64,000 nt of DNA from Plotosus lineatus (Eukaryota; Chordata; Actinopteri; Siluriformes; Plotosidae), in assembly GCA_024760905.1 (NCBI GenBank), contig CM045734.1, positions 43,881,064 through 43,945,063 of the forward strand, read 5' to 3'. Shown here piece by piece: positions 22,508 to 33,434 of the stretch (the stretch's first letter is position 1; each line of letters starts with the position of its first letter). The notes under the pieces are model-generated. The model did no database searches. It had not been told where the DNA came from and was given only the letters and a program-made list of their open reading frames with translations. The position numbers were made by a program, and so were the translations under genes.

Positions 22508-22949
22508 TATTGTTTGCATGGTTAGCGTGTGTTAGCTCGGAAACTTAAAAAAAGAAGAAAGTTGATTTATTGTGCGGTTACGGTGTTTTCTTTTTAATGC
22601 ACATAGTCATGTATACGTACAGCCTATTAGTGTTTCTCGTAATAAATTACCAACACCTCATATAAAAACCTGTACGTACAGCAGATCAGTCAAGGTGAAT
22701 GGATCGAGTGCCAGCATTCGTGTTCCGATGCCAGCGGTGCTCTAAAAGGCAGACCCTACAGATAACCAATGAGAAAGGACCCAAAAGATTCAGGCAGCTC
22801 CCACTCTATTTTTCCATAAGGTTAATCTCTATGGAAACCTTGGAGACAAACAGACACGGGTGTTTGAAGCTGCTTGAGTCTATCAAGCCAACTCATGTGT
22901 TGCTGCTCCATGCTATCCGGTGGAAACTTGAACAAGTCATGGTCTGTGT

Positions 22950-22984
<35 letters not shown>

Positions 22985-23139
22985 GCACTTCTTACAGTCA
23001 CCTTGAGGTCTAGGATCACTGAAACGAGACTAAATGCTCTATAAGCTGGATTGTAAACGGCACTCTGGCAATGTGTTGTATGCGCTGAGAAAACCATTTA
23101 AACACAGAAGTTCAATGTTAATGCTATTTTTATTATATA
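22508..23139. other. No gene; poly-T tract
   Basis: Contains a T29 tract at about 22952-22980. The open frame at 22699-23013 has no recognised domain and ends in the T tract. Confidence 0.4.
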
Positions 23140-23147
23140 GTCTACAT

Positions 23148-23480
23148 CAGGGGTCACCAACATGGTACCCGAGGGCACCAGGTCGACCGCAAGGACAACA
23201 TGAGTTGCCCACGGGCCTGTTCACTGCTATTTTTAGAACATGCCCATGGCTCTATAGCGCCACTCTCCATTGAGCTGCATCTAATTTTTTTGCTTTTTTT
23301 TTTAAAACCAAATCAATATCGTCACAGAGATGAATACTGTATCATTAGGTAATAATAACATAATTAAAGGTAAATTGAGCAAATTTGTTATTTCAGAAAT
23401 CTGTATTGACCCGGTAGCCCTTCGCATTAATTGGTACCCAAAAAGTAGCCCTCGGCTTCAAAAAGGCTGGTGACCCCTGG
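23148..23480. mobile_element. Non-autonomous hAT element, 333 bp, intact TSD
   Basis: Exact 8-bp duplication gtctacat at 23140-23147 and 23481-23488. Ends are inverted: caggggtcaccaacatgg and the reverse of ctggtgacccctg, with 'gagggc'/'gccctc' further in. No transposase. The ends resemble a hAT family widespread in fish. Confidence 0.92.
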
Positions 23481-23488
23481 TCTACATT

Positions 23489-23806
23489 CTGTTAACACAT
23501 CCATCTCATAGCAAGAATCTCCTGGATTTGATTCTCGGACTCGGTCGTTTCTATATGGAGTTTGCATGTTCTTCACGTGCTTTCTTGGGTTTCCTCCAAT
23601 AGTCCAAAGACGTTCACATCAGGCTAACTGTCTGTTCCATATTGCCCCTTGATGTGAGTTTGAATGGTTCTGTGTGTTGCCCTACGATGGTCTGGCGAGC
23701 TATTCATTGTATACCCCACCCTCTCACAGTGTCGGCTGGGATAGGCTCCAGCCTGCCTGTGACTCTAGTAAGATTAAGCCGCTCAGCGAAGTGACCATGA
23801 GTGAGC
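23489..23806 (+). mobile_element. SINE-2, nearly full length
   Basis: 'ctcatagcaagaatctcctg', 'gagtttgcatgttcttcac', 'ggtttcctccaatagtcc', 'ggctgggataggctccagcc'. A-box region eroded. Confidence 0.75.
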
Positions 23807-24043
23807 TTACATTCCTCAGGTTCTATTTATTAGATCTCCCCATTCTTCTTCTTTAAATATTTTCCGTGTGTAATAGAGCTTGTAAAAGACTCAAGATTTT
23901 ATCCTTTGATCTATATTATTAGGAAATGTATAATTCTTTAGTCATCTGTACCCAAGGCAAAGATTTTATGTTGCACAGTCTTTCCCCATTAGTCAGAAAT
24001 TCCAAATTGGGCTTTTTCCCCCCTCGTCTTCATCTTCCGCTTT

Positions 24044-24393
24044 GGGGGCAGTGGTGGTCTAGTGGTATAGGGCGCTGGATCACTGATCCAAAGGTTGGGG
24101 GTTTGAGTCCCACTCTCCACAGGGTTGTCACTGTCCCCCCCCAGTGCAGCTAACTGGGTTATCAAAGGCGGGCCATGTCTCTCACTGTCTATGGTGAGAG
24201 GCATGTAAAAGAACCATTGCTGACTTTCGTAAAGAGTAGCTGCAAAGTCGTCAGCGTGTTTCTGTCCCTTGCTAAAAAGGGTTGTGACAGGAAGGGCATC
24301 CGACGTAAAAACCTCTGCCAAATCAAACGTGCGAATCAGATGATTCGCTGTGGCGACTCCCGAGTAAAAGGGAAAAAGCCGAAAGGAAGACAG
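24044..24393 (+). mobile_element. SINE-1, type A tail, full length
   Basis: Head 'ggcagtggtggtctagtgg' and B box 'ggtttgagtcc'. The tail ends 'aaagggaaaaagccgaaagg' and runs directly into the Rex3 fragment at 24395. Confidence 0.9.
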
Positions 24394-24394
24394 A

Positions 24395-24716
24395 CTTCCC
24401 AATATGGACCAAGCTCTGGGTCCGGTGATCCAGTGACTGAATGGCCCATAGCAACTGATTGGGAACACCATAGCACGCACCGCAAGATAACCCGAGGGAC
24501 ATGGTCTGAAGCCTTCTGCAAAGCCGCAAAACACATGTGGACAGATTGGGCAAACTCCCAGAGTGCCGCGGCCAGAATGAAAACCACACCACCTGAATCC
24601 AAGGTTCAACTATCGGTCGGATCCTCCTTCACAATACCCCTGCACAGTCTTTCCTGGGTAGGCTGAGGAGTATGATTCCACGATAACTGCAACACACCCT
24701 CCGGTCTATACTGCCC
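24395..24716 (-). pseudogene. Rex3 reverse-transcriptase fragment, minus strand
   Basis: Aligns by eye with 34542-34915 of the larger Rex3 copy: 'caaactctggctccggtgat' there is 'caagctctgggtccggtgat' here, and 'cacatgtggacagattgggc' is shared. About 55 bases of the larger copy, around its 'gtggagcgtatagagttggt', are deleted here. Encodes broken pieces of the RT fingers (EFAQSVHMCFA). Next to a Rex3 5' end in the opposite orientation. Confidence 0.85.
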
Positions 24717-24737
24717 CTGACAACATAGCTCCTTGAA

Positions 24738-25277
24738 TTCTTGAACATCCTTGAACCTTGTCATGGTGGAGGAGTTTGTGTGTCCAAATGATCCTAGGAG
24801 CTATGTTGTTGTGGGCATTATGCCCCTGATAGGGTCACCCAAGGCAAACAGGTCTGAGTTGAAGGTCCAGACGAAGTCACAATTTTCCTTGCCGGACGCA
24901 GTTCACTGGGGTCCCCCTGGAGCCGGGCCTGTGGGTGGGGCTCGAAGGTGAGCACCTGGTGGTTGGGCATCTGTCCATGGAGCCCAGCCCAAAAAGGAGA
25001 CATTGGTCCACCCTCACATGGAGCCATCACCTGTGGCAGGGTCTATAGGGGTTGGGTGCAGTGTGAGTTAGGTGGCAGCCGAAGGCATGGGTACTATTGG
25101 ACTGATCCTTGCCTACTGACTCTGACTCTTGGGACATGGAATGTCACCTCTCTGGCGAGGAAGGAGCCTGAGCTGGTGCCTGAGGTGGAGAGATACTGAC
25201 TAGGTATAGTTGGACTCGCGTCAACGCACAGCTTGGGCTCTGGAACCACCCATCTTGAGAGGAGCTGAACCGTGTTC

Positions 25278-25281
<4 letters not shown>
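24738..25281 (+). pseudogene. Rex3 5' end: leader and start of endonuclease
   Basis: Leader phrases ('gatcctaggagctatgttgt', 'gggtcacccaaggcaaacag') are followed by the first codons of the RTE-type ORF: LGTWNVTSLARKEPELV, a stop, then GIVGLASTHSLGSGT. This is the opening of the apurinic-type endonuclease, where WNV precedes the catalytic Asn region. It stops at about 25281 in a TA repeat, so the rest of the ORF is missing. Confidence 0.82.

Positions 25282-25282
<1 letters not shown>

Positions 25283-25333
<51 letters not shown>
25283..25333. repeat. (TA)n microsatellite
   Basis: TA run between the Rex3 5' end and the RTE LINE 3' end. Confidence 0.95.
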
Positions 25334-25336
<3 letters not shown>

Positions 25337-25543
25337 TGAGTATATTGGTCGTAGGATGCTGAGGTTGGAACTACCAGGCAAAAGGCCCAGAGGAAGACCA
25401 AAGAGAAGATTTATGGATGTGGTGAAGGCGGACATGAAGGTCGTTGGAGTAAGAGTAGAAGATGCAGAGGATAGGGAGAGATGGAGGCAGATCATTTGCT
25501 GTGGCGACCCCTGAAGGGAACAGCCGAAAGGAAAAGAAGAAGA
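25334..25543 (+). mobile_element. RTE-clade LINE, 3' fragment
   Basis: Encodes SEYIGRRMLRLELPGKRPRG, RPKRRFMDVVKADMKVVGVR and EDAEDRERWRQIICCGDP, then a stop and the tail 'gggaacagccgaaagg' with GAAGAAGA and a second TA run (25546-25568). TA microsatellite lies on both sides, as at 1963-2367. Confidence 0.88.
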
Positions 25544-25683
25544 AGATATATATATATATATATATATTATTTAGAAAAGAACACTTAATTATACAATAAA
25601 CACTTGAACATTTTTTCCTTGCATGATTAGCAGTTACTAATTAAATGTGGCATTTGTTGGCTGCGTAGGAAATGGGGTTCAGG

Positions 25684-26540
25684 TAGGGCTGCAACAAACA
25701 ATTATTTTTATAATGGATCAATCAGTTGACTTTTTTCGATTAATCGGAAAGAGCACAAACATTTTTTTAAAAAGTTCTATATTCAAAAATCGACCATTTG
25801 TTTTCAAATTGCCAGTCCATATGCGAGTAACGGAGTGTATATCTAGTCATTTGTTAATTCTGTGGTGGATAGTTAATCACATTCAACATGTTCATATAAA
25901 TAATCTTTTTAAAAAAAAATTTATACGTATTAATATAATTTTACACATGCTATAGCTAATAATTATATTCCGTTCTCAAATGCTGACTTAATTTTAGCAA
26001 TTTTGTTTAATGCTTAAAATGTAGTTTTATAAATTAAAATTCATATAGTTCAATTTTCAAAAATTGTGTATTGTAAAGAATCAGTCGAGATGTTTTGTTC
26101 TTCGCTATATTAGCATTGCCAAATTGCGAATCATGAAAGAGGTCTATTGTTTCTAGAAATAATACAGCAATTTCTCAGCACTCAGCATGAGTTTCTAATG
26201 GTAACGTAAACAATTATTAAATGATAATAAAGAGAGTATGACAAACACCCTTAACATTTCAAATGGTTTAATGAACTTTCGCAATCGTACAACATTTCAG
26301 CCCAAACATTCCGGTAAAGGTTAAACAATCTTGCTAGGAACATGACGGCTGCCGTCCTGACTTGCCAGACTTATTCTCGATCATGTGAAAAGCAAACACA
26401 CTTGTGTATTACTACTCGTAGATTATTAGCTGTCCAGGCCGGGTATCGAGCTTAGTTCTCAATGAACGGAAATGGCGAAATGAGCTGATTCATTGCATTG
26501 TGAGATTTCGTGTGTGTGTGTGTGTGTGTGTATATGTATA

Positions 26541-26594
<54 letters not shown>

Positions 26595-27002
26595 AAAACA
26601 GAATAAATTTAAGATTCTGTAGTCACTTACCCTGCTGATGGCCCGGCTTCCTCATCAAAAATAATTCCTACATGTTTTCTTTTAAGATGCTTCCATGCCA
26701 AGCCATCTCACTTTTACCAAGCCTGCCTATATATACATATTTTTGGGGACTATGTAGTTTAAAATGCTCCCAAACTTTTGAAGACTTTTTTTTTTTTTTT
26801 CCTCCGATTGAGCCATATTTTATAATGTTTATGAAGATGGAAAAAATGCGAGGCGCACGTATGACACGTCCGTTCAACTTGGTACTGAGTGACACTTGTC
26901 TGTAGTGACTGACTTGTGCAATAATCGCGAGACTTGTCGATAACCAGATTTGTTGCCAACAGTTTTAATAATCAATTTTATCGATTCGTTGTTGCAGCAC
27001 TA
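25684..27002. mobile_element. Non-autonomous hAT element, 1319 bp, intact TSD
   Basis: Exact 8-bp duplication ggttcagg at 25676-25683 and 27003-27010. The ends are inverted: tagggctgcaacaaacaat on the left, and 'gttgttgcagcacta' on the right, with 'gattaatcg' against 'ataatcaattttatcgatt' further in. The interior is AT-rich and carries a (TG)n(TA)n run at 26510-26592. No transposase frame was recognised. Confidence 0.92.
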
Positions 27003-27010
27003 GGTTCAGG

Positions 27011-27449
27011 ACATTTAATCTTGAACATCTTCCAGTGTAGTCCCGTCAAGGCTCTGAATGTGGCCGTTCCTACTCTGCTTACTGGAACAACTCTGTTGTT
27101 TCCACTCTTAAAAGATCCTTCCAGAGCTATATTTAGATTTTCTGGTGCTGAACAATCAGATTTGCTTATTGCAATTCTCGATCATATTTTCTCACTCCAC
27201 AGTTGTTTTCCCTCCAGCATCAACCAAAAAATGGTTCTCAGCAAGTCCTTTTGTTCTTATTTTGATTACAAAGGCTGTCGGCTAAATTCAATATCATCTG
27301 AATTTATTGAGTAGAATCATCATATTTGAATCCAGTGACAGTGAATGTAACAAGACTCTTCTTGCATCTGCTAGATGATGGATGTGTCAGAATAACTGAG
27401 AGTTTGGCATGCACTTCCTTTTTTTTTTTTTTTTTTATAAAACTCAATG
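27011..27449. other. No recognised feature
   Basis: Intron sequence; T-run at about 27419-27437. The frame at 26934-27314 crosses the hAT boundary and is not a gene. Confidence 0.4.
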
Positions 27450-27775
27450 GTTTAGGTGTGGCCTAGTGGTAAGGTGTTGGATTACCGATCCCAAGGTTGG
27501 GGAGTTCAAGCCCCACCGTCAACGGTTGTCACTGGTGTCCCCCCAGTGCAGATAACTGAGTTATCATAGGCCAGCCATGTCACTCATATTTCTATGGTGA
27601 AAGGCATTAACTTCCATCAAGAGTAGACTACGTAGCCGTCAGCGTGTTTCTGCCCTACGATGTCCTGCCGAGCTGTCTGAGGTGTACTCTGCCCTCGCCC
27701 ACATTCGGCTGAGATAGGTGTCAGCCTACCTGCGACACTAATTAGGATTAGGTGGTTCAGAAAATGAATGAATGA
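27450..27775 (+). mobile_element. SINE-1, type B tail, full length
   Basis: Head 'gtgtggcctagtggtaagg', body with 'gtgcagataactgagttatc', tail 'gatgtcctgccgagctgtc' to 'aattaggattaggtgg' and 'aatgaatgaatga'. A short gap in the body removes 'gtaaaagaaccattgctg'. Confidence 0.85.
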
Positions 27776-27975
27776 TACTTTCAGTGTTGTTATATTCCAA
27801 AATCTGTTCAATGATGATGCTTGAAATGTAGGAACTTTAGAGTCCGTTCAGTAGAGAGCGCAATCAGGACCACATGTGCAACTGAAACCTACTGTTTATA
27901 TTTCTGTCCTGACCTTGTTATCAATCGATCAATTCTTCAGTAAAACCTGAGGCATTCAGTGTTCATGCTTGAGTG

Positions 27976-28735
27976 GGTGTACACTGGGTTACAATGTCCA
28001 CAATCTCCATGATTTGAAAGAATCGTGAAGAACATGGGGGTTGTAGGATCGAATCATGATGATCTTGGGGGGGATCTTGTTGGAATTTGCGGTGATCTTG
28101 ATGGAACTTGGTGAATTGGTGATGATCATGAGGGATCGTGGTGCATTCCTGATGATCTGGATGGAACTTGGTGAACTTGTGATGGTCTTGAGTGAGCTTG
28201 ATGGATTCGTGACGATCATGGCAAAAATTTTGCTCAGAAAATGTATTTTTGATTTGATGCCAGTCGGGATAGAACATGGGAATCATAGAAAAGCACAGTG
28301 GAGCTGAAGAACTTAGCAGAGTGCAACCCTGGGTTTACACTGAGAAATGATGTCCACAAGCTCTGTGATTTTACAAAAAATAAGATCTCCATAATTTCTG
28401 ACAATGATTGTAGCATGATCGGGGCATCAAAGAGGATGAAACTTGAAGGAATCATGTTGCCAAGTTCATCAAGATACCATACGGTGGCACATCATCGAAG
28501 TCTGTTATGCTCGGTTATGATTTGTTAAGGTCTGTTAAGCTCTTCTGCACTTCCCATGTTCTATAATGAGTACGTCAAACCCTCATACTCCAGACAAAAC
28601 TTTTGACCATAGATTCCCTCAAGATAATCACAATTACACCAAGTTTCCTCAAGATTAGATAATCAAGACCGATTCAATCTGTACGATCGACTCAAATTGT
28701 GGAGATCGTGGATGTTGTGCGACAGTGTAACAGAC
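27976..28735. mobile_element. Inverted-repeat element with internal tandem units
   Basis: Left end 'tacactgggttacaatgtcc' and right end (reversed) 'tacactgtcgcacaacatcc' match in about 29 of 39 positions. A third, direct copy of the end lies at 28332-28373. Between 28050 and 28220, roughly 30-bp units built on 'gatgatctggatggaacttg' repeat five or six times. Family not recognised. Confidence 0.5.
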
Positions 28736-29128
28736 CTTAATACATCACTGTAATTTTTAATTATCATGCTATTGTTATGACCTTGGAGATCCCTGAAGAG
28801 CTACAACCTGCCACTGTGTATGCTGTCCACTAACCGTACATACAGTGCATTTCCCCTTTGTTTCTGTGTACTGTTTCCTTATGCTGCACTCATCCGGCTC
28901 AACCATTCATACAACCTTTTCTCCTTGTTGTAACTCTCTCTGCAATGGCTCAGTCTGGAGAACATTTTGGTCATCTTAACTGCCAGTGCCTTTGCTGGAT
29001 CACAGCCGAATGCATGATTTTAAGAAGTAATATACATTAAATGAGATACATTAACTGGGCCTGTTCAGCGTATTCTCTGGCTCTTGTCCAGTGTCAGCTG
29101 GGATTGGCGCAGGACCCTCAATGTATAA
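28736..29128. other. No recognised feature
   Basis: Intron sequence without recognised repeat. Confidence 0.35.
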
Positions 29129-29142
29129 GTGGTATAAAAATG

Positions 29143-29978
29143 TTCATTTTCTGTAACCGCTTAATCCTAATTGGGGTCGCGGCGATGCTGGCGCCCATCA
29201 CAGCCGACTATGGGCAGGGGCACAGTATACCCTTGGACAGCTCGCCAGGCCATCGCACGGTGGAACCACACTCATGGCTTTGCAGCTACTCTTGTTGAAA
29301 GTCCGCAATGGTTCTTTTATATGAACCTCACACCATAGACAGTGAGAGACATGGCCGGCCTTTGATAACCCAGTTAGCTGCCCTGGGGAGGACAGTGACA
29401 ACCTTGTGGAGAGTGGGACTTGAACCCCCAAGTTTAGGATCGGCGATCCAGCACCCTATACCAGTGGTCCCCAACCCCCAGGCCGCGGACCGGTACCGGT
29501 CCGCACAAGAAATAATTGTTTATTTCTGTTTTATTTATTATCTGAGTCTGAACGATCTTTTATTTTTGAAAAAACTTTTATTTTGGAACTGACCGGATTC
29601 TCTCGGTTACATGTCGGTCATTTGAGCACTAAAATGTAACCCACAAGGGAATGGCACATGAACAGATCGAGCTGGACATGTTTCAGACAATAGCGGGGAT
29701 TTCGGGTGAGACTGAGTCTGAGCCTTCATTCTGGTGCACCATCACCTGTGTTTTTAAAAAAAAAAATTTTATTATTATTATAAGAGTTCGTGCTCAATTA
29801 AAAATGCAACTCTTAATCCTGATTAGGGAGGCTGGCACACATCTCGGCCGACTCTGGGCAAGGGCGGGGTATTATATTTACGATATAAACAAGCTACACC
29901 CCTCCCCTCCCCCGGGTCGCGGTAAAATTGTCAAGCGTTGACTGTTCCGCGGTGACAAAAAGGTTGGGGACCACTGCC
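29143..29978 (-). mobile_element. SINE-1, type B, with TSD, split by a hAT element
   Basis: Exact 14-bp duplication gtggtataaaaatg at 29129-29142 and 29979-29992. Tail first ('cgcttaatcctaattggggt'), then body to 'gatccagcaccctata', where the hAT element at 29462 interrupts the head. Confidence 0.88.
29462..29976. mobile_element. Non-autonomous hAT element, 515 bp
   Basis: Inverted ends cagtggtccccaaccccc and the reverse of 'aaggttggggaccactg', with 'ggccgcggaccggtaccgg' inside the left end. The ends match a hAT type very common in fish. Contains a short L2-like SINE tail piece (29811-29872). Flanking 8-mers differ, probably because the SINE head beside it also reads 'ccactg'. Confidence 0.82.
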
Positions 29979-30059
29979 GTGGTATAAAAATGAATGACTA
30001 AATTACTGGTTAATTAACTGGTAATTTTTAATTGGCACTACAATCATTGATTCATGTGC

Positions 30060-30150
30060 TGAATACATCAGCTGACTTTGGGTAATCTAGGGGCAATTGG
30101 AAAAGCCAGTTAACCTAATGAACATGTCTTTAGACGGCCCACTGGCACTG
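30060..30150 (-). mobile_element. SINE-2 middle fragment
   Basis: 'caattggaaaagccagttaa', 'cctaatgaacatgtcttt'. Confidence 0.45.
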
Positions 30151-30334
30151 CAATTTAAACTGCAGTGATATCTACGGTTTATAAACATTTATCATTGAGC
30201 CAAGTAATTAAAGATTGATGCAAAAGAGTAAAAAATGTTTGATTACTCTGTCCTCGATCACAAGCACGGAAACGCTGCATTGAAGTAAATCTTGATGGAA
30301 GTGAAAGCAGACGTCTTGTTACAGTAAAACAAAA

Positions 30335-31386
30335 TCTTCTTCTTTTCCTTTCGGCTGTTCCCTTCAGGGGTCGCCACAGCAAATGATCTGCCTCCATCTC
30401 TCCCTATCCTCTGCATCTTCTACTCTTACTCCAACGACCTTCATGTCCGCCTTCACCACATCCATAAATCTTCTGTTTGGTCTTCCTCTAGGCCTTCTGC
30501 CTGGTAGTTCCAACCTCAGCATCCTACTACCAATATACTCACTATCCCTCCTCTGTACATGTCCAAACCATCTCAATCTAGCCTCTCTGACTTTGTCTCC
30601 AAAACATCTAACATGTGCTGTCCCTCTGATTTACTCATTTCTGATCCTATCCATCCTCGTTACTCCCAAAGAGAACCTCAACATTTTCATCTCTGCTACC
30701 TCCAGCTCTGCCTCCTGTCTTTTCCCCAGCGCCACTGTCTCTAAACTATACAACATCGCTGGCCTCATCACCGTCTTGTACACTTTTCCCTTCATTCTTG
30801 CCGATACTCTCCTATCACACATCACTCCGGACACTTTTCTCCATCCATTCCAACCTGCCTGCACGCGCTTCTTCACCTCTTTTCCACACTCTCCATTGCT
30901 CTGGATTGTTGAGCCTAAGTACTTAAAATCCTCCACCTTCTTTATCTCTGCCCCCTGTAACCTCAAAGTTCCTCTTGGGTCCTTGTCGTTCACATGTATT
31001 CTGTCTTACTGAGACTAACCTTCATTCCCCTCCTTTCCAGGGCATACCTCCTCCTCTCTAGATTTTCCTCCACTTGTTCTCTGCTCTCACTACAGATCAC
31101 AATGTCATCTGCAAACATCATAGTCCATGGAGAGTCTTGTCTAACCTCGTCTGTCAGCCTGTCCATCACCATAGCAAACAAGAAGGGGCTGAGAGCTGAC
31201 CCTTGATGCAGTCCCACCTCCACCTTGAACTCATCTGTCACACCAACAGCACACCTCACCACTGTCTTACATCTCTCATACATGTCCTGCACCACTCTAA
31301 CATACTTCTCTGCCACTCCAGACTTCCTCATACAATACCACAGTTCTTCTCTTGGCACCCTGTCATATGCATTAATAAATAGCATT
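30335..31386 (-). pseudogene. RTE-clade LINE, 5'-truncated, about 1.05 kb
   Basis: Longest RTE copy apart from Rex3. Minus-strand reading gives reverse-transcriptase blocks in order: AYDRVPREELWYCMRKSGVA, VVRCAVGVTDEFKVEVGLHQ, GSALSPFLFAMVMDRLTDEV, then the catalytic box MMFADDIVIC. After a frameshift near 30990 the C-terminal domain follows: EIKKVEDFKYLGSTIQSNG, MCDRRVSARMKGKVYKTVMR and AEMKMLRFSLGVTRMDRI. After another shift near 30600 come RWFGHVQRRDSEYIGSRML and a terminal CGDP. Palm aspartates are intact, but frameshifts make it inactive. The left end is the 3' tail 'cttcttttcctttcggc'. Confidence 0.9.
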
Positions 31387-31949
31387 AATGAAAGATTAAT
31401 GAAATTATTCATCAGTCATGAAGACAGTTTACAAACTTTATTGATTATCTACCTGTAGGATAAATTGGAAAGTTGGAACAGATGTGCACCAGAAGTGCAC
31501 ACTTGTGACGGGTCATCGCCTCTTATCCCCAACTTGTTATATTGAAGTATCCCAAGCATCTTTGGTAAATTACTGCGAGGCACAGACTGACACATGATGT
31601 GGTATATTATTGTGCTCAAATTGGAAAAAAATCACTGGATACCGGATTGAGTTAGCAGTTTAGTGTTAAGCTACACTTTACAATGCTAATCAAAATAGAG
31701 GCGCTGTACTGAACCCGGCTTACAGGGAGACCCAGAATCCTGTGTTTCATACAAAAAAGGAATCAAACCTTGTTGTAGTGAATCTGTTCAAGTGTCTCAT
31801 GTCAGAGACTGAGCAAGAAAGATGATATTGAAATACAAGTTAAATTACTATTTTTCTGTTTGTAATAAGTCTAAGTAGCAGCTGATTCAACATGCAGGAC
31901 TTACTACGCAATATTTTCCATGAATATGTCTTGAGTCTTGAGCTTAGTG
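31387..31949. other. No recognised feature
   Basis: Intron sequence between LINE and Tigger-C. Confidence 0.35.
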
Positions 31950-31951
31950 TA

Positions 31952-32211
31952 CAGTCGGCCCCCAATTTACAAAAGTAATCCGTTCCAGAGCCCTTTTCGT
32001 ATTGCGGGGATTTCGTAAGTAGGGGTCGTATCTTACATGTTAAACGCCTAATTTGTTCCAAGGCTCCAGTCCTTGGACTGGATAAACCCCATAAACCCTT
32101 TAAAAATGATAAAAGTACACCAATTTTGTATGAAATATGTGTTAAAAGAATATTATTTATTAAACCATTTTATTAACATATTTATTAATTAAACCATTAT
32201 TAAACATTTTT

Positions 32212-32267
<56 letters not shown>

Positions 32268-32376
32268 CTCTCTATCTATCTTTATCTCCTTCTCTCGTGC
32301 GCGAAAATTTAGGAAAATGTTTTTCATAACCTGGATTTTTCGGTTGCAGAGGTTTTCGTAAGTAGAGGGCCGACTG
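31952..32376. mobile_element. Tigger-C MITE, 425 bp
   Basis: TA|cagtcggcccccaattta on the left and 'agtagagggccgactg'|TA on the right; TA duplicates at 31950-31951 and 32377-32378. Contains (CA)n at 32217-32266. A larger relative is at 58232-59492. Confidence 0.88.
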
Positions 32377-32378
32377 TA

Positions 32379-33376
32379 TATATAAAATGTAGGGGGTGCG
32401 TGGTCAGAGCAAAATCTTTTAAGGTGTGCAGGAGTAAAAAAAGGTTGGGAACGACTGTACTAGGGTCATGGATTGTTTTGCAACCATTATGTATCGAACT
32501 CGATGTGTAATTGGAGTTTTAATCTCTGGCAGAAGTATCTGTTTCTTGCTGAAATATCCTGGAATTCATTGGAATTCGTAACACCATCTTCACAATGGCT
32601 ACGAAATAATTGCAAAGAATTGATGATTGGTCATTGGCATATTTTATAAAATAGATGTTGCATATTTTCCCAACCAATACTTACCAAACATGCCAATTGT
32701 GTGCATAGACAAAGTGCTTATTTTGGTCTCATCTAACCACAGCAGAAGAATATAGCTCCAACAAGGCTTGGTGAAGCTCACGCACAGCATTTTTTATGCT
32801 GCTTTCAGGAAGGGATTCTTGCACACAGTGATTTCAGACAGCTTGTTATGAGAACGATAAGGTTATGAATTTAGAAATGAACGTTAAACACAGTCAAAAG
32901 GTCTTTCAACATCTTTTCCCCGCTAACTTCTACAAACCAATATGTGGAAATATGACCGTATGAACTACCAACACATGTGAGTAGGTGTTGTTGCAGTCTT
33001 CTCGTATTTCAATCTGCTCCCACTGTTTCCTTCACTGGTTCATATTTCTACAACATCTGATGGTAGTTGTGATGGTTGTGCACCTACACTTGTCTCTGTG
33101 GAGCTGGAAACCCTTTAGTACAGTGGAAAAATGTTTATGGAGTTCTGCAGAGCTGCATGAAGAGAAGGCGTGATCCTCAGAGAATGGTGTGTTTTGTATG
33201 TTGGGCCACAATGACCTCCACAGATGGCTCGAGTTCATCTGGATTAACACTGTGATTCTTCCGTGCAGTCATGGCAGGGTTTCCAGCATTCAGGAACCTG
33301 GACAACATGTCGTACTCAGTTATTGAGTAGTCACACTATTTCTTTTGGGTTATGTTTACATTTATATTTTTGTGCA

Positions 33377-33380
<4 letters not shown>
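32379..33380. mobile_element. Possible Tc1-like remnant in otherwise unassigned DNA
   Basis: The minus strand at about 32700-32760 reads LWLDETKISTLSM, like the 'W-S-D-E-T-K' block with the first catalytic Asp of Tc1 transposases. The + strand phrase 'ttggtctcatctaaccacag' is typical of such elements. No other block is clear, and no ends were found. Confidence 0.35.

Positions 33381-33432
<52 letters not shown>
33381..33432. repeat. (TA)n microsatellite
   Basis: Uninterrupted TA run. Confidence 0.97.

Positions 33433-33434
<2 letters not shown>

Noticed and set aside
22699..23013. 104-codon frame beginning MDRVPAFVFRCQRC
   Set aside because: Runs into a T29 tract, has no recognisable domain and no exon signals.
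27963..28286. 107-codon His/Asp-rich minus-strand frame
   Set aside because: The regularity of the peptide comes from the internal tandem units of the 27976-28735 element, not from a protein family.
30383..31012. 209-codon plus-strand frame
   Set aside because: Antisense shadow of the RTE LINE C-terminal region.
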